A DNA stretch of 64,000 nucleotides from Salegentibacter salegens (GCF_900142975.1 NZ_LT670848.1:2914001-2978000); one strand, 5' to 3'. Positions 1-8,377 are shown, numbered from the stretch's first letter. The notes: generated from the letters alone by a model not told the origin. A program made the numbers and translations.

Positions 1-365
1 CAACTGCGCTACCACCACATTCCGTAGCTACTATTTTAGCAGTTTACCAGAATTTTGAAAAGGGAATTTCTGAAATTCAGCAACTAAAAAATAATATTCA
101 TTTTTTCAGGAATAAAATTGAGGAATTAGAGGTTAAAGAACATTTTATTCCGAGTAATTCAGCAATTCAAAGTTGTATAATTCCGGGGAATGAAAAAGTG
201 AAAAACATAGCAGAAATTTTGAAACAAGAAGGTTTTGAAATAAAACCAATTCTTTCACCTACAGTGCCAAAAGGTAGTGAACGATTAAGGTTTTGCCTGC
301 ATTCCTTTAATTCTGAAGAAGAAATAAATAGGGTGTTAAAAATACTCGCTAAATTACTGGCATAA
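1..365 (+). CDS. bioF: 8-amino-7-oxononanoate synthase, C-terminal part
   Basis: This is the 3' end of a gene that begins before the window; the reading frame starts at base 3 and ends with TAA at 363-365, about 120 residues. The translation contains TALPPHSVATI and later PTVPKGSERLRFCLHSF, which fit the C-terminal small domain of PLP-dependent alpha-oxoamine synthases. BioF condenses pimeloyl-ACP (or CoA) with alanine to give 8-amino-7-oxononanoate. The assignment to BioF rather than another family member (Kbl, serine palmitoyltransferase) rests on bioD, bioA and bioB following on the same strand. The catalytic lysine lies upstream and cannot be checked. Confidence 0.9.
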   Translation, partial: TALPPHSVATILAVYQNFEKGISEIQQLKNNIHFFRNKIEELEVKEHFIPSNSAIQSCIIPGNEKVKNIAEILKQEGFEIKPILSPTVPKGSERLRFCLHSFNSEEEINRVLKILAKLLA

Positions 366-456
366 AACCGGCGTGATGCTGGACCTAAAAATTGGCTGTA
401 AAGGATTAGGTATAAGACAGTGATTAATTCCAGGTATGGAATAAAAATATAAGCAC

Positions 457-867
457 ATGAATACTTTTGTAAATATTGCCAGATTTCAATATTCTTCTGA
501 AGCGCAAATTGTAAAAGGGAAATTACAATCTGAAGGCATCGAGGTATTTCTGGCAGATCAGGTACTTATTGATACCGATCCTTTGGTTAGCCAGGCAATT
601 GGAGGCATTAAACTAAACGTATATGCTGACGATGAGGGACGGGCCCGGGCAATTTTAAGTGAAATTCATGATTATTCCCTCGATGACGAAGGTGAAAGAC
701 TGATTTGTCCTAATTGCGATAGTAGCCGCGTAAAAGTTTATACTCATATTAAAGATGTCCGTTCTTTCTTTGCTTTTCTATTTTCATTTCTCACCTTCGC
801 CCTGCCAATTCACTACAAGTACGATTATCATTGTGAAAACTGTGAAGAAAAATTTATTTTAAAATGA
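457..867 (+). CDS. DUF2007 domain protein with C-terminal zinc ribbon
   Basis: A 136-residue protein. Residues 1-70 (FVNIARFQYSSEAQIVKGKL, then GIEVFLADQ) resemble the DUF2007 putative signal-transducing fold. The C-terminal half carries two CxxC pairs, CPNC near residue 84 and CENC near 127, separated by a hydrophobic stretch of about 20 residues, so it looks like a zinc ribbon interrupted by a possible membrane segment. Its stop overlaps the bioD start by 4 bases, so it is translationally coupled into the biotin operon. No biotin-related function is known to me. A second DUF2007 protein is encoded at 20485-20829. Confidence 0.7.
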   Translation: MNTFVNIARFQYSSEAQIVKGKLQSEGIEVFLADQVLIDTDPLVSQAIGGIKLNVYADDEGRARAILSEIHDYSLDDEGERLICPNCDSSRVKVYTHIKDVRSFFAFLFSFLTFALPIHYKYDYHCENCEEKFILK

Positions 868-1481
868 TGCATACCTATTTTGTTACCGGAATTGGAACTG
901 AAGTTGGGAAAACAATTATTTCTGCAATAATAACCGAAGCCCTCGAAGCGGATTACTGGAAGCCCATACAGGCCGGCGATCTTGATAATTCCGATAGCCA
1001 TAAAGTTGAAAGATTAATTTCTAACGATAAAACTGTTTTTCATAAAAATAGCTTTGCGTTAAAAACACCAATGAGTCCGCACGCAGCGGCTGAAATTGAT
1101 GGTATTAAGATCACTTCAAAGAAAATTAAACGTCCCAAAACTAAAAATAACCTTGTAGTAGAAGGCGCCGGTGGATTATTAGTTCCTATTAGCGATAAGG
1201 AAACCATAGCCGATTTAATGCAGCCAGAAGATCGAATTATTTTGGTTTCCCGGCATTATCTCGGGAGCATCAATCATACTTTGCTAAGCATTGAAGCTTT
1301 AAAATCCCGAGGCTTGAATTGCTTCGGAATAATTTTTTCCGGGGAGGAAAATAAATCTACGGAATCGATTATTAAAAAAATGAGCGATGTCCCCATTCTC
1401 GGAAGAATAGAACAGGAACCTTATTTTGACCAAAATGTGATCAAAGAATACGCTGAAAGTTTTATAGAAAAACTGAAATAA
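864..1481 (+). CDS. bioD: dethiobiotin synthetase
   Basis: ATP-dependent carboxylase that closes the ureido ring of 7,8-diaminononanoate to give dethiobiotin. The P-loop GIGTEVGKT spans residues 9-17, the substrate-loop KPIQAGD is near residue 34, and the VEGAGGLLVPI motif is near residue 98, all typical of BioD. The length, 205 residues, is slightly below the usual 220-230. Two ATG codons are adjacent at 864 and 867; the first overlaps the stop of the upstream DUF2007 gene (ATGA type), which suggests translational coupling. The gene lies between bioF and bioA. Function is secure from motifs plus context. Confidence 0.95.
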   Translation: MMHTYFVTGIGTEVGKTIISAIITEALEADYWKPIQAGDLDNSDSHKVERLISNDKTVFHKNSFALKTPMSPHAAAEIDGIKITSKKIKRPKTKNNLVVEGAGGLLVPISDKETIADLMQPEDRIILVSRHYLGSINHTLLSIEALKSRGLNCFGIIFSGEENKSTESIIKKMSDVPILGRIEQEPYFDQNVIKEYAESFIEKLK

Positions 1482-1515
1482 ATTAAATGTCGAGGCTGTT
1501 TAAAAAGTCTAATTT

Positions 1516-1607
1516 CGTCAAGCTGAACTTGTTTCAGCTTCTAACATGTTTTGATTAACTACATCTTAGATTCTGAAATGATCCCGAAGCTTCGGGACAG
1601 AATGACG
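1516..1607. repeat. dispersed intergenic repeat, copy 1
   Basis: The bioD-bioA gap holds a repeat that begins CGTCAAGCTGAAC and ends GAATGACG, so the ends are short inverted repeats (CGTCA/TGACG). It includes a perfect 16-base palindrome at 1582-1597 (TCCCGAAG/CTTCGGGA). Part of the left half recurs in inverse orientation at 20861-20906, and the ends resemble the small element at 23752-23778. These look like copies of a small non-coding interspersed repeat. Whether it acts as a terminator, processing site or mobile miniature element cannot be told from the sequence. Confidence 0.6.
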
Positions 1608-1648
1608 AATTAAAAAACTTTCCAGACAACCTCCTGAGTATATAAATT

Positions 1649-2914
1649 ATGAACCTAGTTTCCCGAGACCAAAAACACCTTTGGCACCCCTTAACCCAAC
1701 ATAAAATTTCCCCTGAAGCTTTACCAATTGTAAAAGCAAAAGGCAGCATTCTTTACGCCGAAGATGGCAGCGAATATATAGACGGAATTGCTTCCTGGTA
1801 CACGGCAATGTACGGGCATTGCAATGAATATATTACTGGAAAGGTAGCAGCCCAGATGCAAAACCTGGATCAGTTGGTTTTTAGCGGATTTACCCACGAG
1901 CCCGCGGTAAAACTTTCTGAAGAACTTATAAAGATTTTACCGAAAAATCAGCAGAAATTATTCTTTAATGATAATGGTTCTACGGCCACCGAGATTGGAA
2001 TAAAGATGGCTTTGCAGTATCATCACAACCAGGGCAATAATCGAAATATAATGTTGGCTTTTGAAGAAGGTTTTCACGGCGATACTTTTGGTGCGATGTC
2101 GGTTTCGGGGCTTTCGGTTTATAATGGAGCTTTTGAAGAGCATTTTATTGAAGTTTTACGAATTCCGGTGCCACTTGGCGAGAATAATTCAGAAGTAATT
2201 TCACAGCTAAAAAAGCAGATTTCAGAAAATAATATCGCGGGATTTATTTACGAGCCCTTAGTGCAGGGTGCTGCCGCGATGAAAATGCATAATTCAGAAG
2301 GATTGAATGAAATTCTGAAAATCTGCAAAGAAAACGATGTTATTTGTGTTGCCGATGAAGTAATGACCGGCTTTGGCAAAACCGGAAAATATTTCGCTTC
2401 AGATTATATGGAAACCAAACCCGATGTGATGTGTCTTTCTAAAGCGCTAACCGCGGGATTGTTACCTATGGGCTTAACTACCTGCTCGCAAAAAATTTAT
2501 GATGCTTTTTATGCCGATGATATTTCAAAAGGATTATTCCACGGTCATACATATTCGGCAAATCCACCGGCCTGTACTGCGGCGATTGCTGGAATAGAAT
2601 TGTTGATTTCCGAAGAAATTCAGCAAAAAATAAAAACGGTAATAAAATCTCACCAGGCATTTGACGAGAAAATAAAGAATCATCCAAAAGTCACCAATCG
2701 TAGACAATTAGGGGTAATCTATGCTTTTGACTTAAACGTAAAAATGGAGCGCTACGGCAATCTTAGAAATCAACTTTTTAAACATTTTATGGACAACGGC
2801 GTGTTTCTTAGACCGCTTGGAAACACCATTTATATTTTAGCGCCTTTCACCATTTCCCAATCTGAATTGGATAAAATCTATTCCGTCATCGAAGATATGT
2901 TAGAGAAATTTTAG
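1649..2914 (+). CDS. bioA: adenosylmethionine-8-amino-7-oxononanoate aminotransferase
   Basis: Class III PLP aminotransferase that makes 7,8-diaminononanoate, using S-adenosylmethionine as the usual amino donor. The 421-residue protein shows HLWHPLTQ at residues 10-17, the cofactor-site run NDNGSTATE near 107-115, the PLP-ring aspartate D236 in VADEVMTGFG, and the Schiff-base lysine K265 in LSKALTAG. Length is normal for the family. It is the third recognisable biotin gene in order bioF, bioD, bioA, but is separated from bioD by a 167-base gap holding a repeat, so transcription may be partly independent. The ATG at 1649 directly precedes the conserved N-terminal motif. Confidence 0.96.
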   Translation: MNLVSRDQKHLWHPLTQHKISPEALPIVKAKGSILYAEDGSEYIDGIASWYTAMYGHCNEYITGKVAAQMQNLDQLVFSGFTHEPAVKLSEELIKILPKNQQKLFFNDNGSTATEIGIKMALQYHHNQGNNRNIMLAFEEGFHGDTFGAMSVSGLSVYNGAFEEHFIEVLRIPVPLGENNSEVISQLKKQISENNIAGFIYEPLVQGAAAMKMHNSEGLNEILKICKENDVICVADEVMTGFGKTGKYFASDYMETKPDVMCLSKALTAGLLPMGLTTCSQKIYDAFYADDISKGLFHGHTYSANPPACTAAIAGIELLISEEIQQKIKTVIKSHQAFDEKIKNHPKVTNRRQLGVIYAFDLNVKMERYGNLRNQLFKHFMDNGVFLRPLGNTIYILAPFTISQSELDKIYSVIEDMLEKF

Positions 2915-2983
2915 AAATAAAATTTTTAAGTGCCTTAAAAGCAAAGCTTTAATTGTTTACATTAGAATTAAAATTTTGCGATT

Positions 2984-3568
2984 ATGATGCATCCGGATAC
3001 TGAATTGCGTTTTATAAATGAGCAGGTGGGATATGGCGTAGTTGCGACCAAAAATATTCCCGAAGGCACAATTACCTGGGTTCAGGATGATTTAGATCAT
3101 GTTTTTTATTCCTCCCAGGTAGAAAAATTGCATCCTAAAAGTGCACAAATGCTTGAAAAATATGCTTTTCGTAATAGGTTTGGCGATTTGGTGCTTTGTT
3201 GGGATTTGGCGAAATATGTAAACCATAGTTTTAATTCAAACTGTTTTTCTACGGCTTATGGTTTTGAAATCGCAGTTCGGGACATTAAGTCTGGCGAAGA
3301 ACTAACCGATGATTATGGCTATTTGAATCTCGATGAGACTTTCGAACCTTTTCAGGAAAACGCATCCAGAACCAAGGTTTATCCAGATGATTTGATGAAT
3401 TATCACCAGGAATGGGATGGAATTTTACAGAAATCTATTCGGAAATTTGAGAAAGTCTATCAGCCACTTATAGATCTTGTTTCTGAAGGAATTCAATTAG
3501 AATTGCAAAAGATCCTTTTAGGTGAAAAAGAAATGGATTCTATCCTTAATCTTTATTATCAGCGTTAA
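2984..3568 (+). CDS. SET-domain protein (putative lysine methyltransferase)
   Basis: A 194-residue protein whose first 125 residues fit a SET fold: an N-terminal GYGVVATKNIPEGT segment, the SAM-pocket motif YVNHSFNSNC near residues 78-87, and GEELTDDYG near 104-112, which supplies the catalytic tyrosine. There is no cysteine-rich post-SET motif. The C-terminal 70 residues are predicted helical and unfamiliar. SET enzymes usually methylate protein lysines, but the substrate of this one is unknown. It stands between bioA and the ketoacyl synthase on the same strand. The start could be either of two consecutive ATGs (2984, 2987). The domain is clear; the role is not. Confidence 0.8.
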   Translation: MMHPDTELRFINEQVGYGVVATKNIPEGTITWVQDDLDHVFYSSQVEKLHPKSAQMLEKYAFRNRFGDLVLCWDLAKYVNHSFNSNCFSTAYGFEIAVRDIKSGEELTDDYGYLNLDETFEPFQENASRTKVYPDDLMNYHQEWDGILQKSIRKFEKVYQPLIDLVSEGIQLELQKILLGEKEMDSILNLYYQR

Positions 3569-3665
3569 GCTTCTGAAATTTTATTCAGCTTCAATTAATA
3601 TTTTTAGCCCTAATATTTAGCCGTTGGCGCAACAGGCTGTATTTTTACGGAAAAATTAATCGCTT

Positions 3666-4823
3666 TTGAAATCACCGGTATTTATTTCTTCACTTAGTTC
3701 TATTTCTGCACTTGGTCAATCTCCGGCAGAAATATGGAACAATTATAAGAATCCGAAACATTTTATTACCAAACATCAGTTTGATGAAACCGAAGCTTTT
3801 GCAGCTTTTTTACCAAAAGAAGTGCGAAATGCGATCGAAGCACTTAAGAATGAAAATACCAATTATAGAAAATTGGACGATTCTGTTTTATTTGCCATTT
3901 TCTCGGCAAGAAAATCCATCAAAGAGGCGGGTTGGGAAAACAAAAGAAATGTAGGAATCAATATTGGAAGTTCCAGAGGCGCCACGGGATTGTTTGAAAA
4001 GTATCATAAGGAATTTGTTGAAACCGGGAAAGCTGCCACGCAGGCTTCCCCTTCCACCACTTTAGGGAATATTTCTTCGTGGGTTTCACAAGATCTTCAA
4101 ACCGAAGGCCCTGAATTTTCCCACAGCGTAACCTGTTCTACCGGTTTACATTCTGTGATAAACGCGATTGCCTGGATGCAGGCAGGATTTGCAGATAAAT
4201 TCCTTGCCGGTGGGAGTGAAGCTGCATTAACGCCTTTTACAATTGCCCAGATGAAAGCGATGAAAATTTATGCTTCAGAAGATCTTGATTTTCCGTGTCG
4301 TGCGTTGGATATGGAAAAAAAGAGAAATTCAATGATTTTAGGTGAGGCTTCGGGGATATTGGCGCTTCAGCATGAAAATTCAGAAAGGGCAATTGCTAAA
4401 ATTTCGGGAATCGGTTATGCGACTGAAACTTTAAAACATAGCGTGTCTATTTCAGAAAACGGAGAGTCTTTGCAAAAGGCCATGAAAATGGCAATTGGGA
4501 AGAAAGAACTTTCTGAAATTGACGCGGTGGTGATGCACGCGCCCGGAACCTTAAAAGGAGACCTTTCTGAAGTAAACGCTATAAAAACAGTGTTTGGTAA
4601 AAATACACCCGCAATGACCAGCAATAAATGGAAACTGGGACACACTTTTGCCGCTTCAGGAATTCTAAATTTAGAACTGGCGGTTTTAATGCTTCAGCAC
4701 CAGGAATTTATTGAAGTCCCTTTTTTAGAAATCAGTAAATCGCCTTTGAAATTGGAAAATATACTGGTAAACGCTGTCGGATTTGGTGGGAATGCGGTTT
4801 CGATATTGGTAACCCGAAAATGA
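3666..4823 (+). CDS. beta-ketoacyl synthase (KAS I/II-like) in biotin operon
   Basis: A 385-residue condensing enzyme starting at TTG 3666; no ATG is suitably placed. The Cys-His-His triad of decarboxylating KAS I/II enzymes is present: nucleophile cysteine in SVTCSTGLHS, histidine in VVMHAPGTLKGD, and histidine in KLGHTFAASG. The protein is shorter than FabF (about 410-415) and diverged in its N-terminal half. Its place between bioA and bioB suggests that it helps build the pimeloyl moiety; that is inference from position. It is not a KAS III-type BioZ, since it has the KAS I/II His-His signature. It could instead serve another lipid pathway. Confidence 0.85.
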   Translation: MKSPVFISSLSSISALGQSPAEIWNNYKNPKHFITKHQFDETEAFAAFLPKEVRNAIEALKNENTNYRKLDDSVLFAIFSARKSIKEAGWENKRNVGINIGSSRGATGLFEKYHKEFVETGKAATQASPSTTLGNISSWVSQDLQTEGPEFSHSVTCSTGLHSVINAIAWMQAGFADKFLAGGSEAALTPFTIAQMKAMKIYASEDLDFPCRALDMEKKRNSMILGEASGILALQHENSERAIAKISGIGYATETLKHSVSISENGESLQKAMKMAIGKKELSEIDAVVMHAPGTLKGDLSEVNAIKTVFGKNTPAMTSNKWKLGHTFAASGILNLELAVLMLQHQEFIEVPFLEISKSPLKLENILVNAVGFGGNAVSILVTRK

Positions 4824-4909
4824 TTCTTTTAAGAAAGCTTTGAAAACTTTCTTCGCTGAAGGCCTATTAAAGCGCAGTTTTATTTATTTTTGAATTCAAA
4901 TCTATTTTT

Positions 4910-6001
4910 ATGGCTACAAGACATAACTGGACCAAAGAAGAAATCCTCGAAATATATAATAAACCTTTAATGGAGCTGCTTTACGAAGCGGCCACCGTGC
5001 ACAGGGAACATCACGACCCAAATACGGTACAGGTTTCCACTTTACTTTCTATTAAAACCGGCGGTTGTCCTGAAGATTGTGGCTATTGCCCACAGGCAGC
5101 GCGTTATCATACTAATGTTGAAGGCAACGACCTTATGAGCGTAAACCAGGTGAAAGCCCAGGCTTTACGAGCTAAAGCATCGGGAAGTTCGCGTGTTTGT
5201 ATGGGCGCGGCCTGGAGAAATGTAAAAGACGGGCAGGAATTTGATTCGGTTTTGGAAATGGTGAGAACCATTAATAAACTGGATATGGAAGTTTGCTGTA
5301 CGCTGGGAATGATTACTGAAAACCAGGCGCAGCGACTTGCTGAAGCCGGTTTGTATGCCTACAACCATAATTTAGATTCATCAGAAGAATATTATAAAGA
5401 AGTGATTTCTACCCGTGGTTACCAGGATAGATTAGATACTATCGGAAATGTTAGAAAAACCAATGTTACAGTTTGTAGCGGTGGAATTATTGGAATGGGA
5501 GAAAGTGCAGATGACAGAGCAGGAATGCTTGTAGCGCTTTCAACCTTAAGTCCGCAGCCGGAATCTGTGCCGATTAATGCTCTGGTACCTGTTGAAGGAA
5601 CTCCTATGGAAGAGCAGGAGCCTGTTTCTATTTGGGAAATGGTAAGAATGGTTGCTACTGCCAGAATTGTTATGCCTGAAACCCAGGTAAGACTTTCTGC
5701 CGGAAGAACGCAAATGAGCAGGGAAGGCCAGGCGATGTGTTTCTTTGCGGGAGCAAATTCAATTTTTGCCGGGGATAAATTGCTTACCACTCCAAATCCT
5801 GATGTAAGTGAGGATATGGAATTGTTTAAATCTTTAGGTTTGAATCCGCAAAAAGCATTTGAGAAAAAGGAACAACCAGCAAGTGTTTCCGCAGAAGAAT
5901 CGAAATATCAGAATTTAGGCGAAAAACCAAAATGGTCAAGACCCGGGCATAAGATTGAGCGTAATTTAGAAGCGCAACAAAAATCTAAAGCTAAGGCGTA
6001 A
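4910..6001 (+). CDS. bioB: biotin synthase
   Basis: Radical-SAM enzyme that inserts sulfur into dethiobiotin. The 4Fe-4S/SAM motif is C53, C57 and C60 in GGCPEDCGYCPQAARY. Later motifs, including AYNHNLDSSEEYY, CSGGIIGMGE and RLSAGRTQMSREGQAMCFFAGANSIF (in parts), match BioB and include the residues that coordinate the 2Fe-2S sulfur source. The length, 363 residues, is normal with a short Lys-rich tail. A TATTTTTG at 4885-4892 fits the Bacteroidota -7 promoter consensus, so bioB may also have its own promoter, although no clear -33 element is visible. It closes the biotin gene set seen here. Confidence 0.97.
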   Translation: MATRHNWTKEEILEIYNKPLMELLYEAATVHREHHDPNTVQVSTLLSIKTGGCPEDCGYCPQAARYHTNVEGNDLMSVNQVKAQALRAKASGSSRVCMGAAWRNVKDGQEFDSVLEMVRTINKLDMEVCCTLGMITENQAQRLAEAGLYAYNHNLDSSEEYYKEVISTRGYQDRLDTIGNVRKTNVTVCSGGIIGMGESADDRAGMLVALSTLSPQPESVPINALVPVEGTPMEEQEPVSIWEMVRMVATARIVMPETQVRLSAGRTQMSREGQAMCFFAGANSIFAGDKLLTTPNPDVSEDMELFKSLGLNPQKAFEKKEQPASVSAEESKYQNLGEKPKWSRPGHKIERNLEAQQKSKAKA

Positions 6002-6013
6002 AACTTCATAATA

Positions 6014-6883
6014 TTGAAATTGGATCTGCAAGACATACCGCGGGTTAAAAAGCTTTCAAAAGAAGAATTTTTGAAGGACTATTTTATACCCGAAAAACCG
6101 GTTGTTTTTGAAGAGCTTTCAGCCGATTGGCCGGCGAATAAAAAATGGGATTTTGATTATTTCAGGAAAAAAGCTGGAGATGTTGTAGTACCGCTTTATG
6201 ACGGGAAACCGGCAAAAGGCAGGCAAAGTTCTCACGGACCCGCAAAAAAAATTCCTATGCGGGAATACATAGATATTCTTGAAAAAGGACCTACAGATCT
6301 TAGGATGTTTTTCTTTAACCTATTGCAAAATTGCCCTGAATTAATAGATGATTTTAAATACCCCGATCTTGGCGTAAAATTTTTTAAAAAGTTACCTGTT
6401 TTATTTGTTGGTGGCGAGGGAAGTAGCGTGGTGATGCATTATGATATGGATCTAGCCAATAACTTTCATTTTAATTTTGTTGGTGAAAAAAGGGTGATTC
6501 TTTACCCTCCTTCTGAAACTAAATTTTTGTATCATGTGCCGCATTCCATAGTAAGTATGGAGATTATAAATATGGATGCCCCAGATTTTGAGAAATATCC
6601 TGCACTGGCTAAAGCAAAAGGCTTTGAAACAAGGTTGAAACACGGGGAGGCAATATATATTCCCAGTAAATGGTGGCATTTTATAAAGTATGAGACTGCG
6701 AGCTTATCAATGACTTTGCGTTCATTACCTCAAAAACCTGGGCGCATTGCTGAGGTGCTCAAAAGTTTGATTTTTACTCGGAATTACGATAATTTAATGC
6801 GTAAGATCAAGGGTCAGGATTGGATAGATTATAAGAATAGAAAAGCGATTGAAAATACGCACAAAAGTGCTGGAATTGAATGA
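6014..6883 (+). CDS. FIH-like JmjC/cupin 2-oxoglutarate dioxygenase, paralogue 1
   Basis: A 289-residue double-stranded beta-helix protein of the cupin_8/JmjC class. The iron triad is visible as H142 and D144 (MHYD) and H222 (KWWH), and K159 in the GEKRVILYPPSE strand corresponds to the 2-oxoglutarate-binding lysine of FIH-type hydroxylases. The motif order, including YIPSKWWH, closely follows factor-inhibiting-HIF proteins, so a protein or small-molecule hydroxylase is likely; the substrate is unknown. No ATG lies near the conserved N-terminus, so the start is TTG 6014 (or TTG 6020). It follows bioB by 12 bases and overlaps its own paralogue downstream by 4 bases. Confidence 0.8.
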   Translation: MKLDLQDIPRVKKLSKEEFLKDYFIPEKPVVFEELSADWPANKKWDFDYFRKKAGDVVVPLYDGKPAKGRQSSHGPAKKIPMREYIDILEKGPTDLRMFFFNLLQNCPELIDDFKYPDLGVKFFKKLPVLFVGGEGSSVVMHYDMDLANNFHFNFVGEKRVILYPPSETKFLYHVPHSIVSMEIINMDAPDFEKYPALAKAKGFETRLKHGEAIYIPSKWWHFIKYETASLSMTLRSLPQKPGRIAEVLKSLIFTRNYDNLMRKIKGQDWIDYKNRKAIENTHKSAGIE

Positions 6884-7761
6884 TGGAGAACGAAGAAAGC
6901 TTACATTTAGAGCCTATACCAAGGCTTAGGAATATTTCTAAAAAAGATTTTTTGGAGCAGTATGTTCGGCCGCAAAAACCCGTGGTTATTGAGCATTTGG
7001 TGGATGATTGGCCTGCTACCCAGAAGTGGGATTTAGATTATATTAAAAAAGTTGCAGGGGAAAAAGTGGTTCCGCTTTATGATGATAGGCCTATTAATTC
7101 TAAGCAGAAATTCAACGAGCCACATACCGAAATGAAGATGGCAGATTATATAGATCTGCTAAAATCAAAACCTACCAATTACCGAATTTTTCTTTATCAT
7201 TTATTAAAGGAAGTTCCCGTTCTACAAAAGGATTTTAGGTTTCCTGACCTTGGAATTCGATTTCTTAAGCAATTGCCAACTTTATTTTTTGGTGGGGAGA
7301 ATTCCAAAGTCTTCATGCATTACGATATTGATTTTGCCAATATCCTTCATTTTCATTTCCACGGTAAAAAACGCTGTATCATTTATCCCCCTTCGCAGAC
7401 TAAATATCTATATAAAGTACCACATGCGCTGATTTCCCGTGAAGATATAGATTTCAATAATCCCGATTTTGAAAAATTTCCGGTGCTTAAAAAGGCAAAA
7501 GGTTATGTGACTGAATTAAACCACGGCGAAGCGCTCTATATGCCCGAAGGCTATTGGCACCAAATGACTTATTTAACTCCTGGTTTTTCTATGAGCTTGC
7601 GGGCAACTTCAAGAACACTTACCAATTTTTCTAAAGCTGTTTATAACCTGGTGGTGATGCGTAATTTTGATAATTATATGCGGAAACTAAAGGGTCAGAG
7701 ATGGATAGATTATAAAAATGAAGAAGCTATTAGGCGAACTCATAAGAAGAATAAGGTTTAA
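6880..7761 (+). CDS. FIH-like JmjC/cupin 2-oxoglutarate dioxygenase, paralogue 2
   Basis: A 293-residue paralogue of the preceding protein, alignable over its whole length (WPATQKWDLDY versus WPANKKWDFDY; C-termini KGQRWIDYKN versus KGQDWIDYKN). The iron ligands H147, D149 and H227 and the cofactor lysine in HGKKRCIIYPP are retained, so both copies look catalytically competent. The start ATG 6880 overlaps the stop of paralogue 1, so the two are co-translated and may act on related substrates or as a heterodimer; FIH-family enzymes are commonly dimeric through their C-terminal helices. Function is unassigned. Confidence 0.8.
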   Translation: MMENEESLHLEPIPRLRNISKKDFLEQYVRPQKPVVIEHLVDDWPATQKWDLDYIKKVAGEKVVPLYDDRPINSKQKFNEPHTEMKMADYIDLLKSKPTNYRIFLYHLLKEVPVLQKDFRFPDLGIRFLKQLPTLFFGGENSKVFMHYDIDFANILHFHFHGKKRCIIYPPSQTKYLYKVPHALISREDIDFNNPDFEKFPVLKKAKGYVTELNHGEALYMPEGYWHQMTYLTPGFSMSLRATSRTLTNFSKAVYNLVVMRNFDNYMRKLKGQRWIDYKNEEAIRRTHKKNKV

Positions 7762-7771
7762 TAATACCTCC

Positions 7772-7804
7772 AGACCTCACAGGTTTTCAAAATCTGTGAG
7801 GTCT
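7772..7804. repeat. 33-bp palindromic dispersed repeat, copy 1
   Basis: A 33-base inverted repeat with arms AGACCTCACAG and CTGTGAGGTCT around an AT-rich centre. A near-identical element, matching in the opposite orientation with two differences, is at 20926-20958. It sits between the convergent dioxygenase and recX genes, and could act there as a bidirectional transcription barrier, though the trailing T-run is poor. Confidence 0.7.
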
Positions 7805-7811
7805 ATAAGAA

Positions 7812-8288
7812 CTATTCTAAGAGCTCATTTGCTGTTTCGTACACCAATGCACTTTCGTAACCCTTCCGAAGCAGGAAATCGGCTAATTTCTTTTTCTTTT
7901 TGAATTTATCGGGTTCTTTCAAGAGCTTCAGTTTCTTCTCGGCTACTTCGTAAAGTGTGGTGATATATTTTTGCTGATCTATTTCGGTTAGAGCGAGTTT
8001 AATTATAGGAGTGGAAATTTCCCTGAATTTCAATTCATGCTTGATCTTTATTTTTCCCCATTTTTTTATTCTGAATTTTCCTCGAACAAAACTTCTGGCG
8101 AAGCGTTCTTCATTTAAAAAATCTTCCTGCATTAATTCCATAATAATTTGCTCCTGTGCGGCCGTGATCATATTCATTTCGCGAAGTTTTTCTTCAACTT
8201 CTTTATGGCAACGGTCGCGGTAAGCGCAAAACTGCATCAGTTTGATGGTCGCTTCCTTAACGGTATAAGATTTCTGGGGTTCTTTCAA
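7812..8288 (-). CDS. recX: regulatory protein RecX
   Basis: A 158-residue, very basic, helical protein. It shows the RecX three-helix repeats: YTVKEATIKLMQFCAYRDRCHKEVEEKL at the N-terminus (in parts), a middle EDFLNEERFARSFVRGKFRIKKWGK segment and a C-terminal ADFLLRKGYESALVYE helix. RecX binds RecA filaments and modulates recombination and the SOS response. The recA gene is not in this window. The gene is separated from the upstream RNase G gene by a terminator at 8378-8413, so it is probably transcribed from its own promoter in the 127-base gap. Identification rests on the motif pattern and the typical length. Confidence 0.88.
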   Translation of the reverse strand: MKEPQKSYTVKEATIKLMQFCAYRDRCHKEVEEKLREMNMITAAQEQIIMELMQEDFLNEERFARSFVRGKFRIKKWGKIKIKHELKFREISTPIIKLALTEIDQQKYITTLYEVAEKKLKLLKEPDKFKKKKKLADFLLRKGYESALVYETANELLE

Positions 8289-8377
8289 TGCTTAAGAGTG
8301 AAAATTCAGGATTAAGATTCAAAATTAAAACTTTTTCAGGTAGGAAATATCAAAATGTAAATTTCAGAATAGCGCAT

